Shown: piece by piece, positions 26,493 through 34,976 of the stretch
How positions within the stretch are numbered: position 1 is the first letter of the stretch
Layout: every line of letters starts with the position of its first letter
NCBI RefSeq assembly: GCF_014203545.1
Contig: NZ_JACHJG010000012.1
Coordinates: forward strand, 62,001-126,000
Reading direction: 5' to 3'
Source of the DNA: Streptomyces netropsis
GTDB taxonomy: Bacteria > Actinomycetota > Actinomycetes > Streptomycetales > Streptomycetaceae
Length of the DNA: 64,000 nucleotides
The notes under the pieces: model-generated
The model's database searches: none
What the model saw: only the letters and a program-made list of their open reading frames with translations
Told to the model about the DNA's origin: nothing
Position numbers and translations under genes: made by a program

Positions 26493-27457
26493 GCATCGCC
26501 GAGCACGAGCAGACCATCGAGGGCGACCACGAGGGCGGCATCGACGAGACCGTGCTGCGCCGGATCGCCGACTCCTGGCCGCGGCGCGCCACGATCCGCA
26601 CCGATCTGGACCAGATATCGGAGCCGGAGGAGTACGACGAGCGGCTGCCGGACTACCCGGAGCACCTGCTGCCGTTCGCCGAGCACCCCCTGTACCTCGC
26701 GGCCACGCCCGAGCAGCGCCAGAAGGTCCTCACCATGGCCTGGCTGGTCTACAACGAGCGGGTCATCGCGGCCGAGGAGTACGTCGCCAACCCGACCTTC
26801 GCCATGATCATGCACGGCGCCTTTCCCGGTGCCGACCACGTCCAGCTCAAGCGCGCCGTCCAGCAGACGCACGTGGACGAGGTCTGGCACACGTACATGC
26901 ACATGATCGCGATGCAGCGCACCCGCGAGGTCCGGCAGATCACCGGCGAGCCCGCCTACCCGCACACGGTCACCTATCGCCGGCTCCTCGAGGCCGACGC
27001 GAAGGCGTCGGAGCGCTGGGAGCGCGACCTGCTGAAGCTGGTGTGGACGACCGTCTCGGAGATCAGCGTCAACGCCTATCTGGAACTGCTCTCCCGCGAC
27101 AAGACCGTCCAGCCGCTGCACGCCCTGGTGCCCCGGCTGCACGCCCGCGACGAGTCCGCGCACTCCTCCGTCATGGTCGAGGTCGCCAAGGCGCTGTACG
27201 TGCACATGAACGCCGAACAGCGCCGCACCTTCGTCGACTCGCTGCCCAAGGCGCTGCACGCCTTCGTGGAGCAGGACTTCGCGGTGTGGCCCGGCATCCT
27301 GCGGGCGGCCGGGTTCGAGAAGGCCGACGAGATCGTCGAGGACTGCCGCCGCCAGGCCGGCGCCGGCCTGCTGGTGCGCGACTTCTCCGGGGTACGGCGC
27401 ATCGTGCGCGAGATGGAGCTCGAGGACCAGGTCGACTTCGACTTCGGGACCGAGTGA
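26489..27457 (+). CDS. AurF-like diiron N-oxygenase
   Basis: 322 residues; TTG 26489 overlaps the previous stop (TTGA) and has AAGGGG upstream. The seven expected metal ligands of the AurF family are present: Glu96 or Glu97 in AAEEYV, Glu131 and His134 in EVWH, Glu191 in SEISVNAY, and His218, Glu222, His225 in HARDESAH. AurF-type enzymes oxidise amines to hydroxylamines, nitroso or nitro groups. Here the substrate could be the product of the preceding EctB-like aminotransferase or an assembled amide. Confidence 0.9.
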   Translation: MSIAEHEQTIEGDHEGGIDETVLRRIADSWPRRATIRTDLDQISEPEEYDERLPDYPEHLLPFAEHPLYLAATPEQRQKVLTMAWLVYNERVIAAEEYVANPTFAMIMHGAFPGADHVQLKRAVQQTHVDEVWHTYMHMIAMQRTREVRQITGEPAYPHTVTYRRLLEADAKASERWERDLLKLVWTTVSEISVNAYLELLSRDKTVQPLHALVPRLHARDESAHSSVMVEVAKALYVHMNAEQRRTFVDSLPKALHAFVEQDFAVWPGILRAAGFEKADEIVEDCRRQAGAGLLVRDFSGVRRIVREMELEDQVDFDFGTE

Positions 27458-27458
27458 C

Positions 27459-28688
27459 GTGAAGCTCACCGCGGGCGGGCGCAGGCTCGCCGCCGCAGCC
27501 CTCGTCCAGTCGCTCGGCATCGGCCTGTTCATGGCGAGCTCCATGGCGTACTTCACCCGGCAAGTGGACCTCTCGGCGAACCAGGTGGCCTCCGGGCTCG
27601 CCCTCGCCGGTGTCGTGGCCCTGGGGATCTCGCTGCTCGGCGGGGTCCTCGCCGACCGGTACGGGGCACGGCGGGTACTCGCCGCGGTGTATCTGGGGCG
27701 GGGGGCGTGCTGTGTGGCGTACGTCTTCGTCACGGACTTCTGGCAGTTCATGGCGGTGACGCTGTGCGCGGTGGCGTGCGACCGGGCGGGGCCTCCGGTA
27801 CTCCAGGCACTGGTCGCCGTGGCCGTGCCGGAGCGTCAGGAGCGCACCCGGCTCCTCGCGGTGGTCAACGTCGTACGCAACTGCGGACTCGGGGTCGGCG
27901 CGATGGCGGCCGGCGTGGCGCTCGCCAGCGACACCCAGGCCGCCTACCGGGTCACGCTGGTCGCCATCGGGCTCGCCTTCCTCGGCGGTGCGGTGCTCGT
28001 GCTGCGGGTGTCCGAGCTGGCCGAGCCGACGGCCGGGGCCGCCCCGGAGGGCGCAGCGGAACGGCAGGTCAAGGGCCGGGTGTTGCCCGACGCGCGCTAT
28101 CTGACGCTGACCGGGCTCAACTTCCTGCTGTTCTTCTTCGACACGATGCTGCTGGTCGCTATGCCCGTGTGGATCCTGGAGCACACGGATGCCCCGCGGG
28201 CCACCGTGTCCGTGCTGTTCGCGCTGAACACCGTGCTCGTCGTGGTGCTGCAGATCCCGGTCAGCAAGCTGGCGACCGGCCAGCGGCGCACCACCCGGAT
28301 GCTGACGTGGACGGGCGCCGTGCTCGCGGTGAGCAGTCTGTGCTTCGCCGCGTCCGGCTCCGTCGCGGGCGGGCCCGCGGTGGCGTGGCTGGCCGCCGCC
28401 GTGGTGACGCTGTCCCTGGCCGAGGTGATCGCCAACTCCGCGGTGTGGGACCTGTCCATCGCCCTGGCCCCCGAGGAGCAGCGCGGACGCTATCTGTCCG
28501 TCTTCAATCTGAGCGTGGCCGGACAGCGGGTCCTCGGCCCCGTGATGGTCACCGGGCTGCTGCTCGGCTCGGGTTCGCTCGGCTGGGTGGTGGCCGCGGC
28601 GGTGCTCGTGGTGGCGGGCGTCGCGGCCGAGCGGGTCGCCCGCGCGGCCGGGGAGCGGATGCGCGCAGGAGTGCCCGTCGATGCCTGA
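27459..28688 (+). CDS. MFS exporter
   Basis: 409 residues with about 12 hydrophobic helices and the MFS loop motif LADRYGARRVL between helices 2 and 3. The GTG start lies 1 nt after the preceding stop. A drug-efflux-type carrier inside the operon probably exports the product or gives self-resistance. Confidence 0.9.
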   Translation: MKLTAGGRRLAAAALVQSLGIGLFMASSMAYFTRQVDLSANQVASGLALAGVVALGISLLGGVLADRYGARRVLAAVYLGRGACCVAYVFVTDFWQFMAVTLCAVACDRAGPPVLQALVAVAVPERQERTRLLAVVNVVRNCGLGVGAMAAGVALASDTQAAYRVTLVAIGLAFLGGAVLVLRVSELAEPTAGAAPEGAAERQVKGRVLPDARYLTLTGLNFLLFFFDTMLLVAMPVWILEHTDAPRATVSVLFALNTVLVVVLQIPVSKLATGQRRTTRMLTWTGAVLAVSSLCFAASGSVAGGPAVAWLAAAVVTLSLAEVIANSAVWDLSIALAPEEQRGRYLSVFNLSVAGQRVLGPVMVTGLLLGSGSLGWVVAAAVLVVAGVAAERVARAAGERMRAGVPVDA

Positions 28689-29421
28689 ACTGTCCGTCCT
28701 GGTCTTCGCGTCCGCCGCGGTGTTCCTCGGCGCGCTGGTCCAGGGCAGCCTGGGGGTGGGTCTCGCCCTGGTGTCGGCGCCGGTGGTGCAGATCGCCGCG
28801 CCGAGTCTCATGCCGGGGTCACTGCTCCTGGTCGCCGCCGTCCTGGCCGCGCTCGGGGCGGTCCGGGAGATCTCCCACACCGACTGGTACGGCGTCTCCT
28901 GGGCGATGGCCGGGCGGATCGTGGGCACGGTGGCGGCCTCGTACGTGATCCTCGTGGTCTCGGTGTCGACGCTCGACCTGCTCTCGGCGGGCATCACCCT
29001 GGGCGTCGTCTCGCTGCTCGCCTTCGACCCGGCCAGGCTGCCCAGGAACCGGGGCACGCTGCTCGCCTCCGGTGCCGTGGCGGGCCTCACCGGGACGACG
29101 TCGTCCATCGGCGGGCCGTTCATCGCGCTCGTCTACCACCGGGAGCCCGGGCCCACGGTCCGCGGCACCCTCAGCGTCTTCTACACGGCGGGGACGCTGC
29201 TCTCGCTCGGCTCCCTCACCGTCGTAGGCCGTCTGCCGGGCCAGCAACTTGCCTTCGGGGCCCTGCTGTTGCCTGCGGTGGTGGCAGGGTTCGCGCTGTC
29301 GGGGCCGGTCCGGCGGCGGGTGGACGGCGGCGGCCGGATGCGCGGGGCGGTGCTCGTCCTCGCGGTCGTCGCGGCGCTCGTCCTCCTCGTCCGGGGGCTG
29401 GCCGCCATCGGCACGGGATGA
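28681..29421 (+). CDS. TauE/SafE family transporter
   Basis: 246 residues with about eight hydrophobic helices and the TauE/SafE patterns LGALVQGSLGVGLALVSAPVV and GLTGTTSSIGGPFIALV. Family members export sulfite, sulfoacetate or other small organic anions. It overlaps the MFS gene by 8 bp. Two carriers in one operon suggest that an acidic intermediate or side product is exported as well as the end product. Confidence 0.88.
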   Translation: MPELSVLVFASAAVFLGALVQGSLGVGLALVSAPVVQIAAPSLMPGSLLLVAAVLAALGAVREISHTDWYGVSWAMAGRIVGTVAASYVILVVSVSTLDLLSAGITLGVVSLLAFDPARLPRNRGTLLASGAVAGLTGTTSSIGGPFIALVYHREPGPTVRGTLSVFYTAGTLLSLGSLTVVGRLPGQQLAFGALLLPAVVAGFALSGPVRRRVDGGGRMRGAVLVLAVVAALVLLVRGLAAIGTG

Positions 29422-29441
29422 GAGCGGCGCTACGCCACGAC

Positions 29442-29479
29442 CGCGCCGGAACAGCATGAGCGCGCCGGAACAGCATGAG
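29442..29479 (+). repeat. 19-bp tandem direct repeat
   Basis: CGCGCCGGAACAGCATGAG occurs twice back to back (29442-29460 and 29461-29479), 21 nt after the TauE/SafE stop and before the next gene. Possibly a duplicated regulatory site or slippage product. Confidence 0.85.
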
Positions 29480-29498
29480 CGCGTCCGCTCGGACGCGC
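29479..29498 (+). promoter_or_regulatory. Short perfect hairpin in the internal gap of the operon
   Basis: GCGCGTCC (29479-29486) pairs with GGACGCGC (29491-29498) around a 4-nt loop, directly after the tandem repeat. It could attenuate transcription or stabilise an RNA end between the transporter genes and the dehydrogenase. Confidence 0.5.
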
Positions 29499-29533
29499 GA
29501 GCAACACGTACCGAGAAAGGAACGGATCGGATC

Positions 29534-30406
29534 ATGCGGGTGGGATTTGCGGGAATGGGGTCCATGGGCGGAGGGATGTGCCGTCGCCTCGCGGAGCGCG
29601 GGTTCGACGTGGTCGCGTACGACGCCGATCCGAGCGTCGCCGCGGCGGCCGGTGAGCACCCGGGCGTGCGCACGGCGAAGGGCATCGCGGACCTGGCCGC
29701 GCCGGTGGTGGTCACCATGCTCCCCGACGGAGCGGCAGTTCGACAGGTGGCCGATGAGCTGCTCCCGCACCTCGCCGCGGGCTCCCTGATCGTCGACACG
29801 GGCTCCTCTGCACCCGAGGACACGCTGGCCCTCGGCCGCGCGGCCGCCGCGCACGAGGTGTCCGTGGTGGACGCGCCGGTCTCCGGCTCCCCGGCCGCCG
29901 CGCGCGCGGGTGAGCTGACGCTGATGGCCGCGGGCGAACCCGAGCACGTGGCACGGGCGGAGCACGTACTCGGCGCGCTCGGCAAGGTGTACCGGGTGGG
30001 TCCCGCGGGCGCGGGCCACGCGCTGAAGGCGCTCAACAACCTGCTCTCCGCGGTCAATCTCGCCGCGGTCGCCGAAGTCATGCTCGCCGGGCGGGCGTTC
30101 GGCCTCGAACCCGCGGCGATGCTGGAGGTGATCAACGCGTCCACCGGCCGCAACCACGCCTCGCAGACCAAGCTCCCCGACCATGTGCTGCCCGGTACCT
30201 TCGACTCGGGCTTCGCGCTGCGCCTGATGCTCAAGGACATCCGCATCGGCACGTCGCTGCTCGACTCCGCGGGCGGCCCCGCCGCCTTCGGTCACGCCTG
30301 CCAGGAGCTGTGGGAGAAGGCGCACGACGAACTGCCGGCGGGCGCCGACAACGTCGAGGTCGTGCGCTGGCTGGAGAACGCATCGGGACGGGAGCTGCGC
30401 GCATGA
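29534..30406 (+). CDS. NAD(P)-dependent beta-hydroxyacid dehydrogenase (3-hydroxyisobutyrate dehydrogenase family)
   Basis: 290 residues. N-terminal GFAGMGSMGGGM (nucleotide-binding), DAPVSGSPAAARAGELTLM (substrate loop) and Lys165 in GHALKALNN (catalytic Lys of the family) are present. The family oxidises or reduces beta-hydroxy acids; some members act as imine or ketopantoate-type reductases. In this operon it could reduce the hydroxymethylated 2-oxo acid made by the PanB-like enzyme, or act on a semialdehyde. It overlaps the next gene by 4 bp. Confidence 0.9.
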   Translation: MRVGFAGMGSMGGGMCRRLAERGFDVVAYDADPSVAAAAGEHPGVRTAKGIADLAAPVVVTMLPDGAAVRQVADELLPHLAAGSLIVDTGSSAPEDTLALGRAAAAHEVSVVDAPVSGSPAAARAGELTLMAAGEPEHVARAEHVLGALGKVYRVGPAGAGHALKALNNLLSAVNLAAVAEVMLAGRAFGLEPAAMLEVINASTGRNHASQTKLPDHVLPGTFDSGFALRLMLKDIRIGTSLLDSAGGPAAFGHACQELWEKAHDELPAGADNVEVVRWLENASGRELRA

Positions 30407-31686
30407 CGCACGGGAACGCACCGCGGATCGCGGTCATCGGCGGCCAGGTGGCCGCCCTGAAGAAGGCACGGAAGGCCGGCTTCGACATCGTCTGGGTGCA
30501 CGGCCCGCACGAACTCGACCCGTCGGGCCTGGAGCTGGTGGCCGAGGCCCACCTCACGGACTACCGCGACCCGCAGGCCGTCGCGGATCTCCTCGCCGCC
30601 GTGCACCGGCACCGGCCGCTGGCCCGGGTCGTCTCGATCATCGAAGACGGCCTGGAGTCGGCAGCGGCCGCGACGACGGCGCTCGGCCTGCCGGGCACCG
30701 GCCTCGACACCGTCCGCGTGCTGCAGGACAAGCTGGCCTTCCGGGAACTGCTCGCCGAGCGGGGCATCGAAGGGGTCGCCGCCCGCCTGGGGCACGACGA
30801 GGCCGACATCCGCGCCTTCGTCGCCGAGTTCGGTCCCGCGGTGATCAAGCCCAGGTACGGATCCGGCAGCCTTGGCGTGCGGCTGGTGCAGGGGCCCGAC
30901 GCGGTCGCGGAGGTCGCGGCCTGGGCAGCGGAGTTCGGGCTGCACACGTTCGTGATGGAGCAGTATCTGCAGGGCCCCGAGTTCAGCGTGGAGGCGTTCA
31001 GCTTCGCGGGCGAGCACGTGGTCGTCGCGTACACGGCCAAGGAGAAGCTGGACTCGTTCGTCGAGGTCGGGCACGTACAGCCGGCGGGCCTCGACGCGGA
31101 CGCCACGGCCCGGATCGATTCGCTGGTCACCCGGATGCTGGACGCCGTCGGAGTCAAGGACGGCCCCTCGCACACCGAGGTGATCCTCACCTCCGACGGC
31201 CCCCGTCTGGTGGAGTCCCACAACCGGCGCGGCGGTGACCGGATCACCGACCTGGCCCACGAGGTGTACGGGACCGACATCGACGCGCTGGGCTTCCTCT
31301 GGTACGCGGACCGTACCGCGCCCATCACGCCGGGCCCGGCCAGGGGCGGCGGCGCCATCCGTTTCCTGACCGCCGAGCCGGGCATCGTCGAGTCCGTCAC
31401 CGGAGCCGACGAGGTGCGCGCCGATCCGCGGGTGGTGGCCCTGCAGCTCTCCGTGGCGCCCGGTGACACGGTGGCCCCCATCGCCTGGTCGTACGACCGG
31501 TCCGGGCTGCTCATCGTCCGTGCCGAGTCGGCCGACGAAGCGCGTGCCCTGGCCCACGAGCTGGCCGCCCGGATCACCATCAAGACCCGGCCCGACACGG
31601 CGTCGGGCACACCGCGCTCCATCGCGGCCGTGGCCCCCCGACCCGAACGGCTGCTCGGCACCACGCCCTCGGGGACGGACTCGTGA
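30403..31686 (+). CDS. ATP-grasp ligase (cluster ligase 2)
   Basis: 427 residues; ATG 30403 overlaps the previous stop (ATGA). ATP-grasp landmarks: VIKPRYGSGSLGVRLVQ, VMEQYLQGPEFSVEAFS, HTEVILTSDGPRLVESHNRRGGDRI (metal and ATP binding). It resembles the L-amino-acid ligase/BacD-like group, which forms amide bonds between two free acids and amines with ATP. Probably joins the hydroxy or oxo acid unit with an amino acid or the EctB-derived amine. Confidence 0.9.
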   Translation: MTHGNAPRIAVIGGQVAALKKARKAGFDIVWVHGPHELDPSGLELVAEAHLTDYRDPQAVADLLAAVHRHRPLARVVSIIEDGLESAAAATTALGLPGTGLDTVRVLQDKLAFRELLAERGIEGVAARLGHDEADIRAFVAEFGPAVIKPRYGSGSLGVRLVQGPDAVAEVAAWAAEFGLHTFVMEQYLQGPEFSVEAFSFAGEHVVVAYTAKEKLDSFVEVGHVQPAGLDADATARIDSLVTRMLDAVGVKDGPSHTEVILTSDGPRLVESHNRRGGDRITDLAHEVYGTDIDALGFLWYADRTAPITPGPARGGGAIRFLTAEPGIVESVTGADEVRADPRVVALQLSVAPGDTVAPIAWSYDRSGLLIVRAESADEARALAHELAARITIKTRPDTASGTPRSIAAVAPRPERLLGTTPSGTDS

Positions 31687-32216
31687 CCACCGCGGCGCCC
31701 ACGGTCGGCGCCGGTCAGCTGCGCACCGCACTGCGGGGGCACGCCTCCGGTGTCGCGGTGCTCACCGCGGCCACGCCCTCCGGCCCCGCCGGGGTGACGA
31801 TCACCTCGTTCACCTCGGTGAGCGCCGAACCGGCGCTGGTCTCCTTCGCGCTCGCCGAGACGTCCTCGACCTGGGCCAGGGTCAAGGACTGCCAGAGGTT
31901 CGGGATCCAGCTGCTCGGCGCCGCCCAGCGCGACGTGGCCGAGCGGTTCGCGGCCGTCGGCGTCGACCGGTTCGCGCCGCCCACCCGCTGGCACACCGGC
32001 CCGCACGGGGTGCCGCTGCTCGACGACTGTGCCGCGTGGCTGGTCGGCACGCGCCACCGTCAACTCACTCTGGGTGACCATGAGTTGATCGTCTGTGCCG
32101 TGGAGCACGTACGGATCGGCTCCCCGGCGGGCAGCCTGGTCCATCTGCACGGGGCCCTGCACGCGGCCCCGGGCACGCCCCCTGCCCCGGGGAGTCCAGA
32201 GAGTTCAGCGACGTGA
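31683..32216 (+). CDS. FMN reductase of the two-component monooxygenase
   Basis: 177 residues; GTG 31683 overlaps the previous stop (GTGA). The flavin-reductase-like split barrel is shown by LRGHASGVAVLTAATPSGPAGVTITSFTSVSAEPALVSFAL and a C-terminal GDHELIVCAVEHVRIG. It should deliver FMNH2 to the NtaA-type monooxygenase at 21648, with which it brackets the operon. Confidence 0.9.
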   Translation: MTTAAPTVGAGQLRTALRGHASGVAVLTAATPSGPAGVTITSFTSVSAEPALVSFALAETSSTWARVKDCQRFGIQLLGAAQRDVAERFAAVGVDRFAPPTRWHTGPHGVPLLDDCAAWLVGTRHRQLTLGDHELIVCAVEHVRIGSPAGSLVHLHGALHAAPGTPPAPGSPESSAT

Positions 32217-32704
32217 CCCCCTATGGGCAGGCTCCACGAGGGGCTGCGCCCCCCTGCGCTGCGTGACCTCATCGCCCAAGCCCCCCTGTACGTCGCGGCC
32301 ACGCACCCCTGTCCGCGGACGGACACGTCAAGGGGGCATGCGCAAGTCCGACCAGGCCCTGGAGGACTACATGCGGCGTGGCCGGGGCGGAGGCACCCGC
32401 CCTGCTGTTCCTGGAGCGCCCTGAGCGTTTGATATGTGGAACGGCGTGCCCAGGGCGGGGGCGAGCGGAGCGAACTGACGCGGCGCGAGAGCCGGCTGGA
32501 GGGGGTGCCGGACGTTTCGTCCGCAGGTCGCGCACCCGCCGTGTCCCTGACGCAGGTGGGTCTCGGACCGGCCGGCCGATTCGTGTCCCGACGCCGTGGC
32601 GGAGACTTGTCTCACCGCAGCCGCCGCCGCGGCGCTGCGGACGCCGCACGGTTGGCGGTGGATCCGGTGAGTCGGCAGCCGGCGTGGCGGTAGTTGACAC
32701 GCCT
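32217..32704. other. Gene-free stretch after the cluster
   Basis: About 490 bp. GGGGC-TGC-GCCCC at 32240-32252 is a short hairpin that may end the operon. No gene with credible composition or start was found. Confidence 0.45.
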
Positions 32705-33337
32705 CTAGCTGAGCTGTGCGCGTCGACAGGTTCCGCTGAATACGCGGCTGAGTTGGTCGTCCAGCGCGGCGAGGATCGCCGATGTCGGTGTGCCGTCGGG
32801 GTCGATGTGCGTGTGCAGGGCGAGCCCTTCGGTGAACGCGACGATCCGCAGGGCCTGGGCGGCGGCATCAACAGGCTCGGCGACCTCGCCACACACCGTG
32901 CCATTGCCGATGGCCTGGGCGACGCGTGAGCGGATGCCCGCGAGGGTCTCTCTCTGGACTGCGGCGAGACGGGCGTTGTGCGCGGCCTGGTCCGCGAAGG
33001 CGAGACGGACCAGAAACTCGGCGCGGCGGTCGTCGTCGAGCGGTATGAGCTCCACCAGCGCCTGCCGCAGCATCTCGGCGATGGCGCGGCCATCGGCCTC
33101 GCCTCGGTTCACCAGCTCGTCCACTCGTGCGGTGAAACGCCCGTTGACGCGGGTGAACGTGGCCAGCAGCATCTCATCCTTCGTCGTGAAGTAGTGCTGC
33201 ACCAGGCCGACGGACATGCCCGCTTCTGCGGCGGTCCGCGCGACGGTCACGGCGGTGAGGCCGTGCCGCACGATCAGGCGTTGGACGGCATCGGTGATCT
33301 GCCCGTGGCGGGCGTCATGATTGGCAACTCTCGGCAC
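32705..33337 (-). CDS. TetR-family regulator
   Basis: 210 residues. The N-terminal helix-turn-helix region (ITDAVQRLIVRHGLTAVTVARTAAEAGMSVGLVQHYF) is typical of TetR, and the C-terminal ligand domain is of normal length. It is divergent from the serine hydrolase gene 61 bp away and probably represses it and itself. Confidence 0.92.
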   Translation of the reverse strand: MPRVANHDARHGQITDAVQRLIVRHGLTAVTVARTAAEAGMSVGLVQHYFTTKDEMLLATFTRVNGRFTARVDELVNRGEADGRAIAEMLRQALVELIPLDDDRRAEFLVRLAFADQAAHNARLAAVQRETLAGIRSRVAQAIGNGTVCGEVAEPVDAAAQALRIVAFTEGLALHTHIDPDGTPTSAILAALDDQLSRVFSGTCRRAQLS

Positions 33338-33343
33338 GTGAGG

Positions 33344-33366
33344 ACGGTATCGCGTGCCATAACCGT
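33344..33366. promoter_or_regulatory. Candidate TetR operator
   Basis: ACGGT (33344-33348) and ACCGT (33362-33366) form an interrupted inverted repeat in the short gap between the divergent TetR and serine hydrolase genes. An AT-rich stretch (33371-33382) downstream could hold the promoter of the plus-strand gene. Confidence 0.35.
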
Positions 33367-33398
33367 ACGTCTATATTGTTATCGGAAGGGGGCTTTCG

Positions 33399-34589
33399 AT
33401 GATCCGACGACGATCAACCCGCTTGTTAGGCCTGGGAATTGCTCTCGCTCTTCTGCTGCCACCCGGTATGGCCGTCGCCCACCCGGCCAGTGAGGGAAAG
33501 ACGGCCGTCGGCCGCCGTGACCCGGCCCTGCAGGCCCTGGTCGATCAGGTGGTGGCGGACCCGAACCCCAACCCAGGCGCTTTCCTGCTCGCCCGCGACG
33601 GTTCAGACAACCGCTTCGGCGCGGCCGGCGTCGCCGACCGGTCCACCGACACACCGATGGGGCCGGAACTGAAGTTCCGTGCCGGAAGCATCACCAAGAC
33701 CTTCACCGCAACGGTCGTCCTGCAACTCGTCGCGGAGCGCCGACTGAGACTCGACGACACCGTGCAGAGCCTGTTGCCCGACCAGGTCCGCACCGACAAC
33801 GCGCTGTCCGGCACGCCGATCACCATCCGTCAGCTGCTCAACCACACGAGTGGGCTGTACGACTACATCGACGGGCTGCTTCCCCACTTCCGCCAGCTTG
33901 ACCAGTACTGGCCCCGCGACCAGCTGATCAGCATCGGCCTCGCCCAACCCCGGTACTTCCCGGCTCCCGGCACCCGGTTCCGGTACTCCAACACCAACTG
34001 CCTGCTGCTCGACCTGATCGTCGAGCGGATCACCGACCGCGACCTGCGCACCAACCTCGAACGCCGCGTTTTCGCGCCCGTCGGGCTGCGTGACACCTCG
34101 TACCCGCTGGCGCAGACCGCCATCGACGGAGCCCATGTCCACGGCTACGCGGACGTCTCGCTCCTGCTGCCGAACGCGCCGGACCGTACCCGGTTTGACG
34201 TCACCGCGTTCAGCCCGTCCGAGGCTGGTGCATCGGGCGCCCTCGTCACGACCGCGGCCGACATGGCACGCTTCTACCGGTCCCTGCTGCAAGGGCGCCT
34301 ACTGCCCTCGGACCTGCTTCGCCAGATGCTCACCGACACGGTCCCAACAACCGGCAGCGCCCGGCCCGCTGTCGCCTATGGCCTGGGTGTCTACGTCTAC
34401 GCCACCGGCTGCGGTCTCGCGTACGGCCACGGGGGCAGCGCACCCGGGTACCTGACCTTCGCCCTCAACAGCCGCGACGGGCGCGACCAACTCGTCGCCC
34501 ACACCAACTGGAACTCGTTCGTCGACACAGGGATCGACAAGGACTTCTGGGCTGCCTTCGAGCAGGGTTACTGCGGCCGCCCACGATGA
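33399..34589 (+). CDS. Exported serine hydrolase, beta-lactamase class C/DD-peptidase family
   Basis: 396 residues with a signal peptide (about 1-28). The SxxK motif is Ser97-Ile-Thr-Lys, the YxN motif is YSNTN, and the KTG-equivalent is HGGSAPG, as in D-alanyl-D-alanine carboxypeptidases and esterases of the class C fold. Acts outside the membrane on peptidoglycan or small esters. Probably controlled by the divergent TetR protein. Confidence 0.92.
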   Translation: MIRRRSTRLLGLGIALALLLPPGMAVAHPASEGKTAVGRRDPALQALVDQVVADPNPNPGAFLLARDGSDNRFGAAGVADRSTDTPMGPELKFRAGSITKTFTATVVLQLVAERRLRLDDTVQSLLPDQVRTDNALSGTPITIRQLLNHTSGLYDYIDGLLPHFRQLDQYWPRDQLISIGLAQPRYFPAPGTRFRYSNTNCLLLDLIVERITDRDLRTNLERRVFAPVGLRDTSYPLAQTAIDGAHVHGYADVSLLLPNAPDRTRFDVTAFSPSEAGASGALVTTAADMARFYRSLLQGRLLPSDLLRQMLTDTVPTTGSARPAVAYGLGVYVYATGCGLAYGHGGSAPGYLTFALNSRDGRDQLVAHTNWNSFVDTGIDKDFWAAFEQGYCGRPR

Positions 34590-34976
34590 CCGGCCGTGGT
34601 CTCCGGACCGGATGCGTCCGTCATGGCGAGCCTGGAGGCATGCACGACTCCCGGTCCCTGCCTAGCATCCATGGTCGGCTGGACCGCCGTGGTGGCCTGT
34701 TGACCCGCAGGGCACCTGGCCGACGGCGGCTACACCTCCCTCGTTCACATGGAACGGGCAGCCCGCGAACGCCGGGTCACGGTGACCGGCTCTCTTTCCG
34801 GTCGCGTAGTCGGAGCAGGACCGCGGCGATGGTGCTGGGCACTCCGGCGCCTTGCCCGCACAGGATGCGGGCACCGTGGCTGTCGGGGCTGATCACGGCT
34901 GTGTTCTCTCTCAAGGACGGTGGGTGTCGACCACGGCCACCCAACCCTTCCAGCAGGATCGCGAACTACGTGATCG
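34590..34976. other. Gene-free stretch with a transposase remnant
   Basis: About 390 bp between two convergent genes. Apart from the transposase fragment listed separately, no gene or site is recognisable. Confidence 0.45.
34713..34799 (+). pseudogene. Fragment of an IS1182-type transposase
   Basis: The plus-strand frame reads HLADGGYTSLVHMERAARE then RRVTVTGS, close to the conserved HLADGGY...LERAA...VTVTGP stretch of IS1182-family transposases. Both ends are missing. Only about 29 codons remain. Confidence 0.5.

Noticed and set aside
25757..29123. Two long minus-strand frames (25757-27751 and 27171-29123)
   Set aside because: Antisense to well-supported aminotransferase, oxygenase and transporter genes; low-complexity composition.
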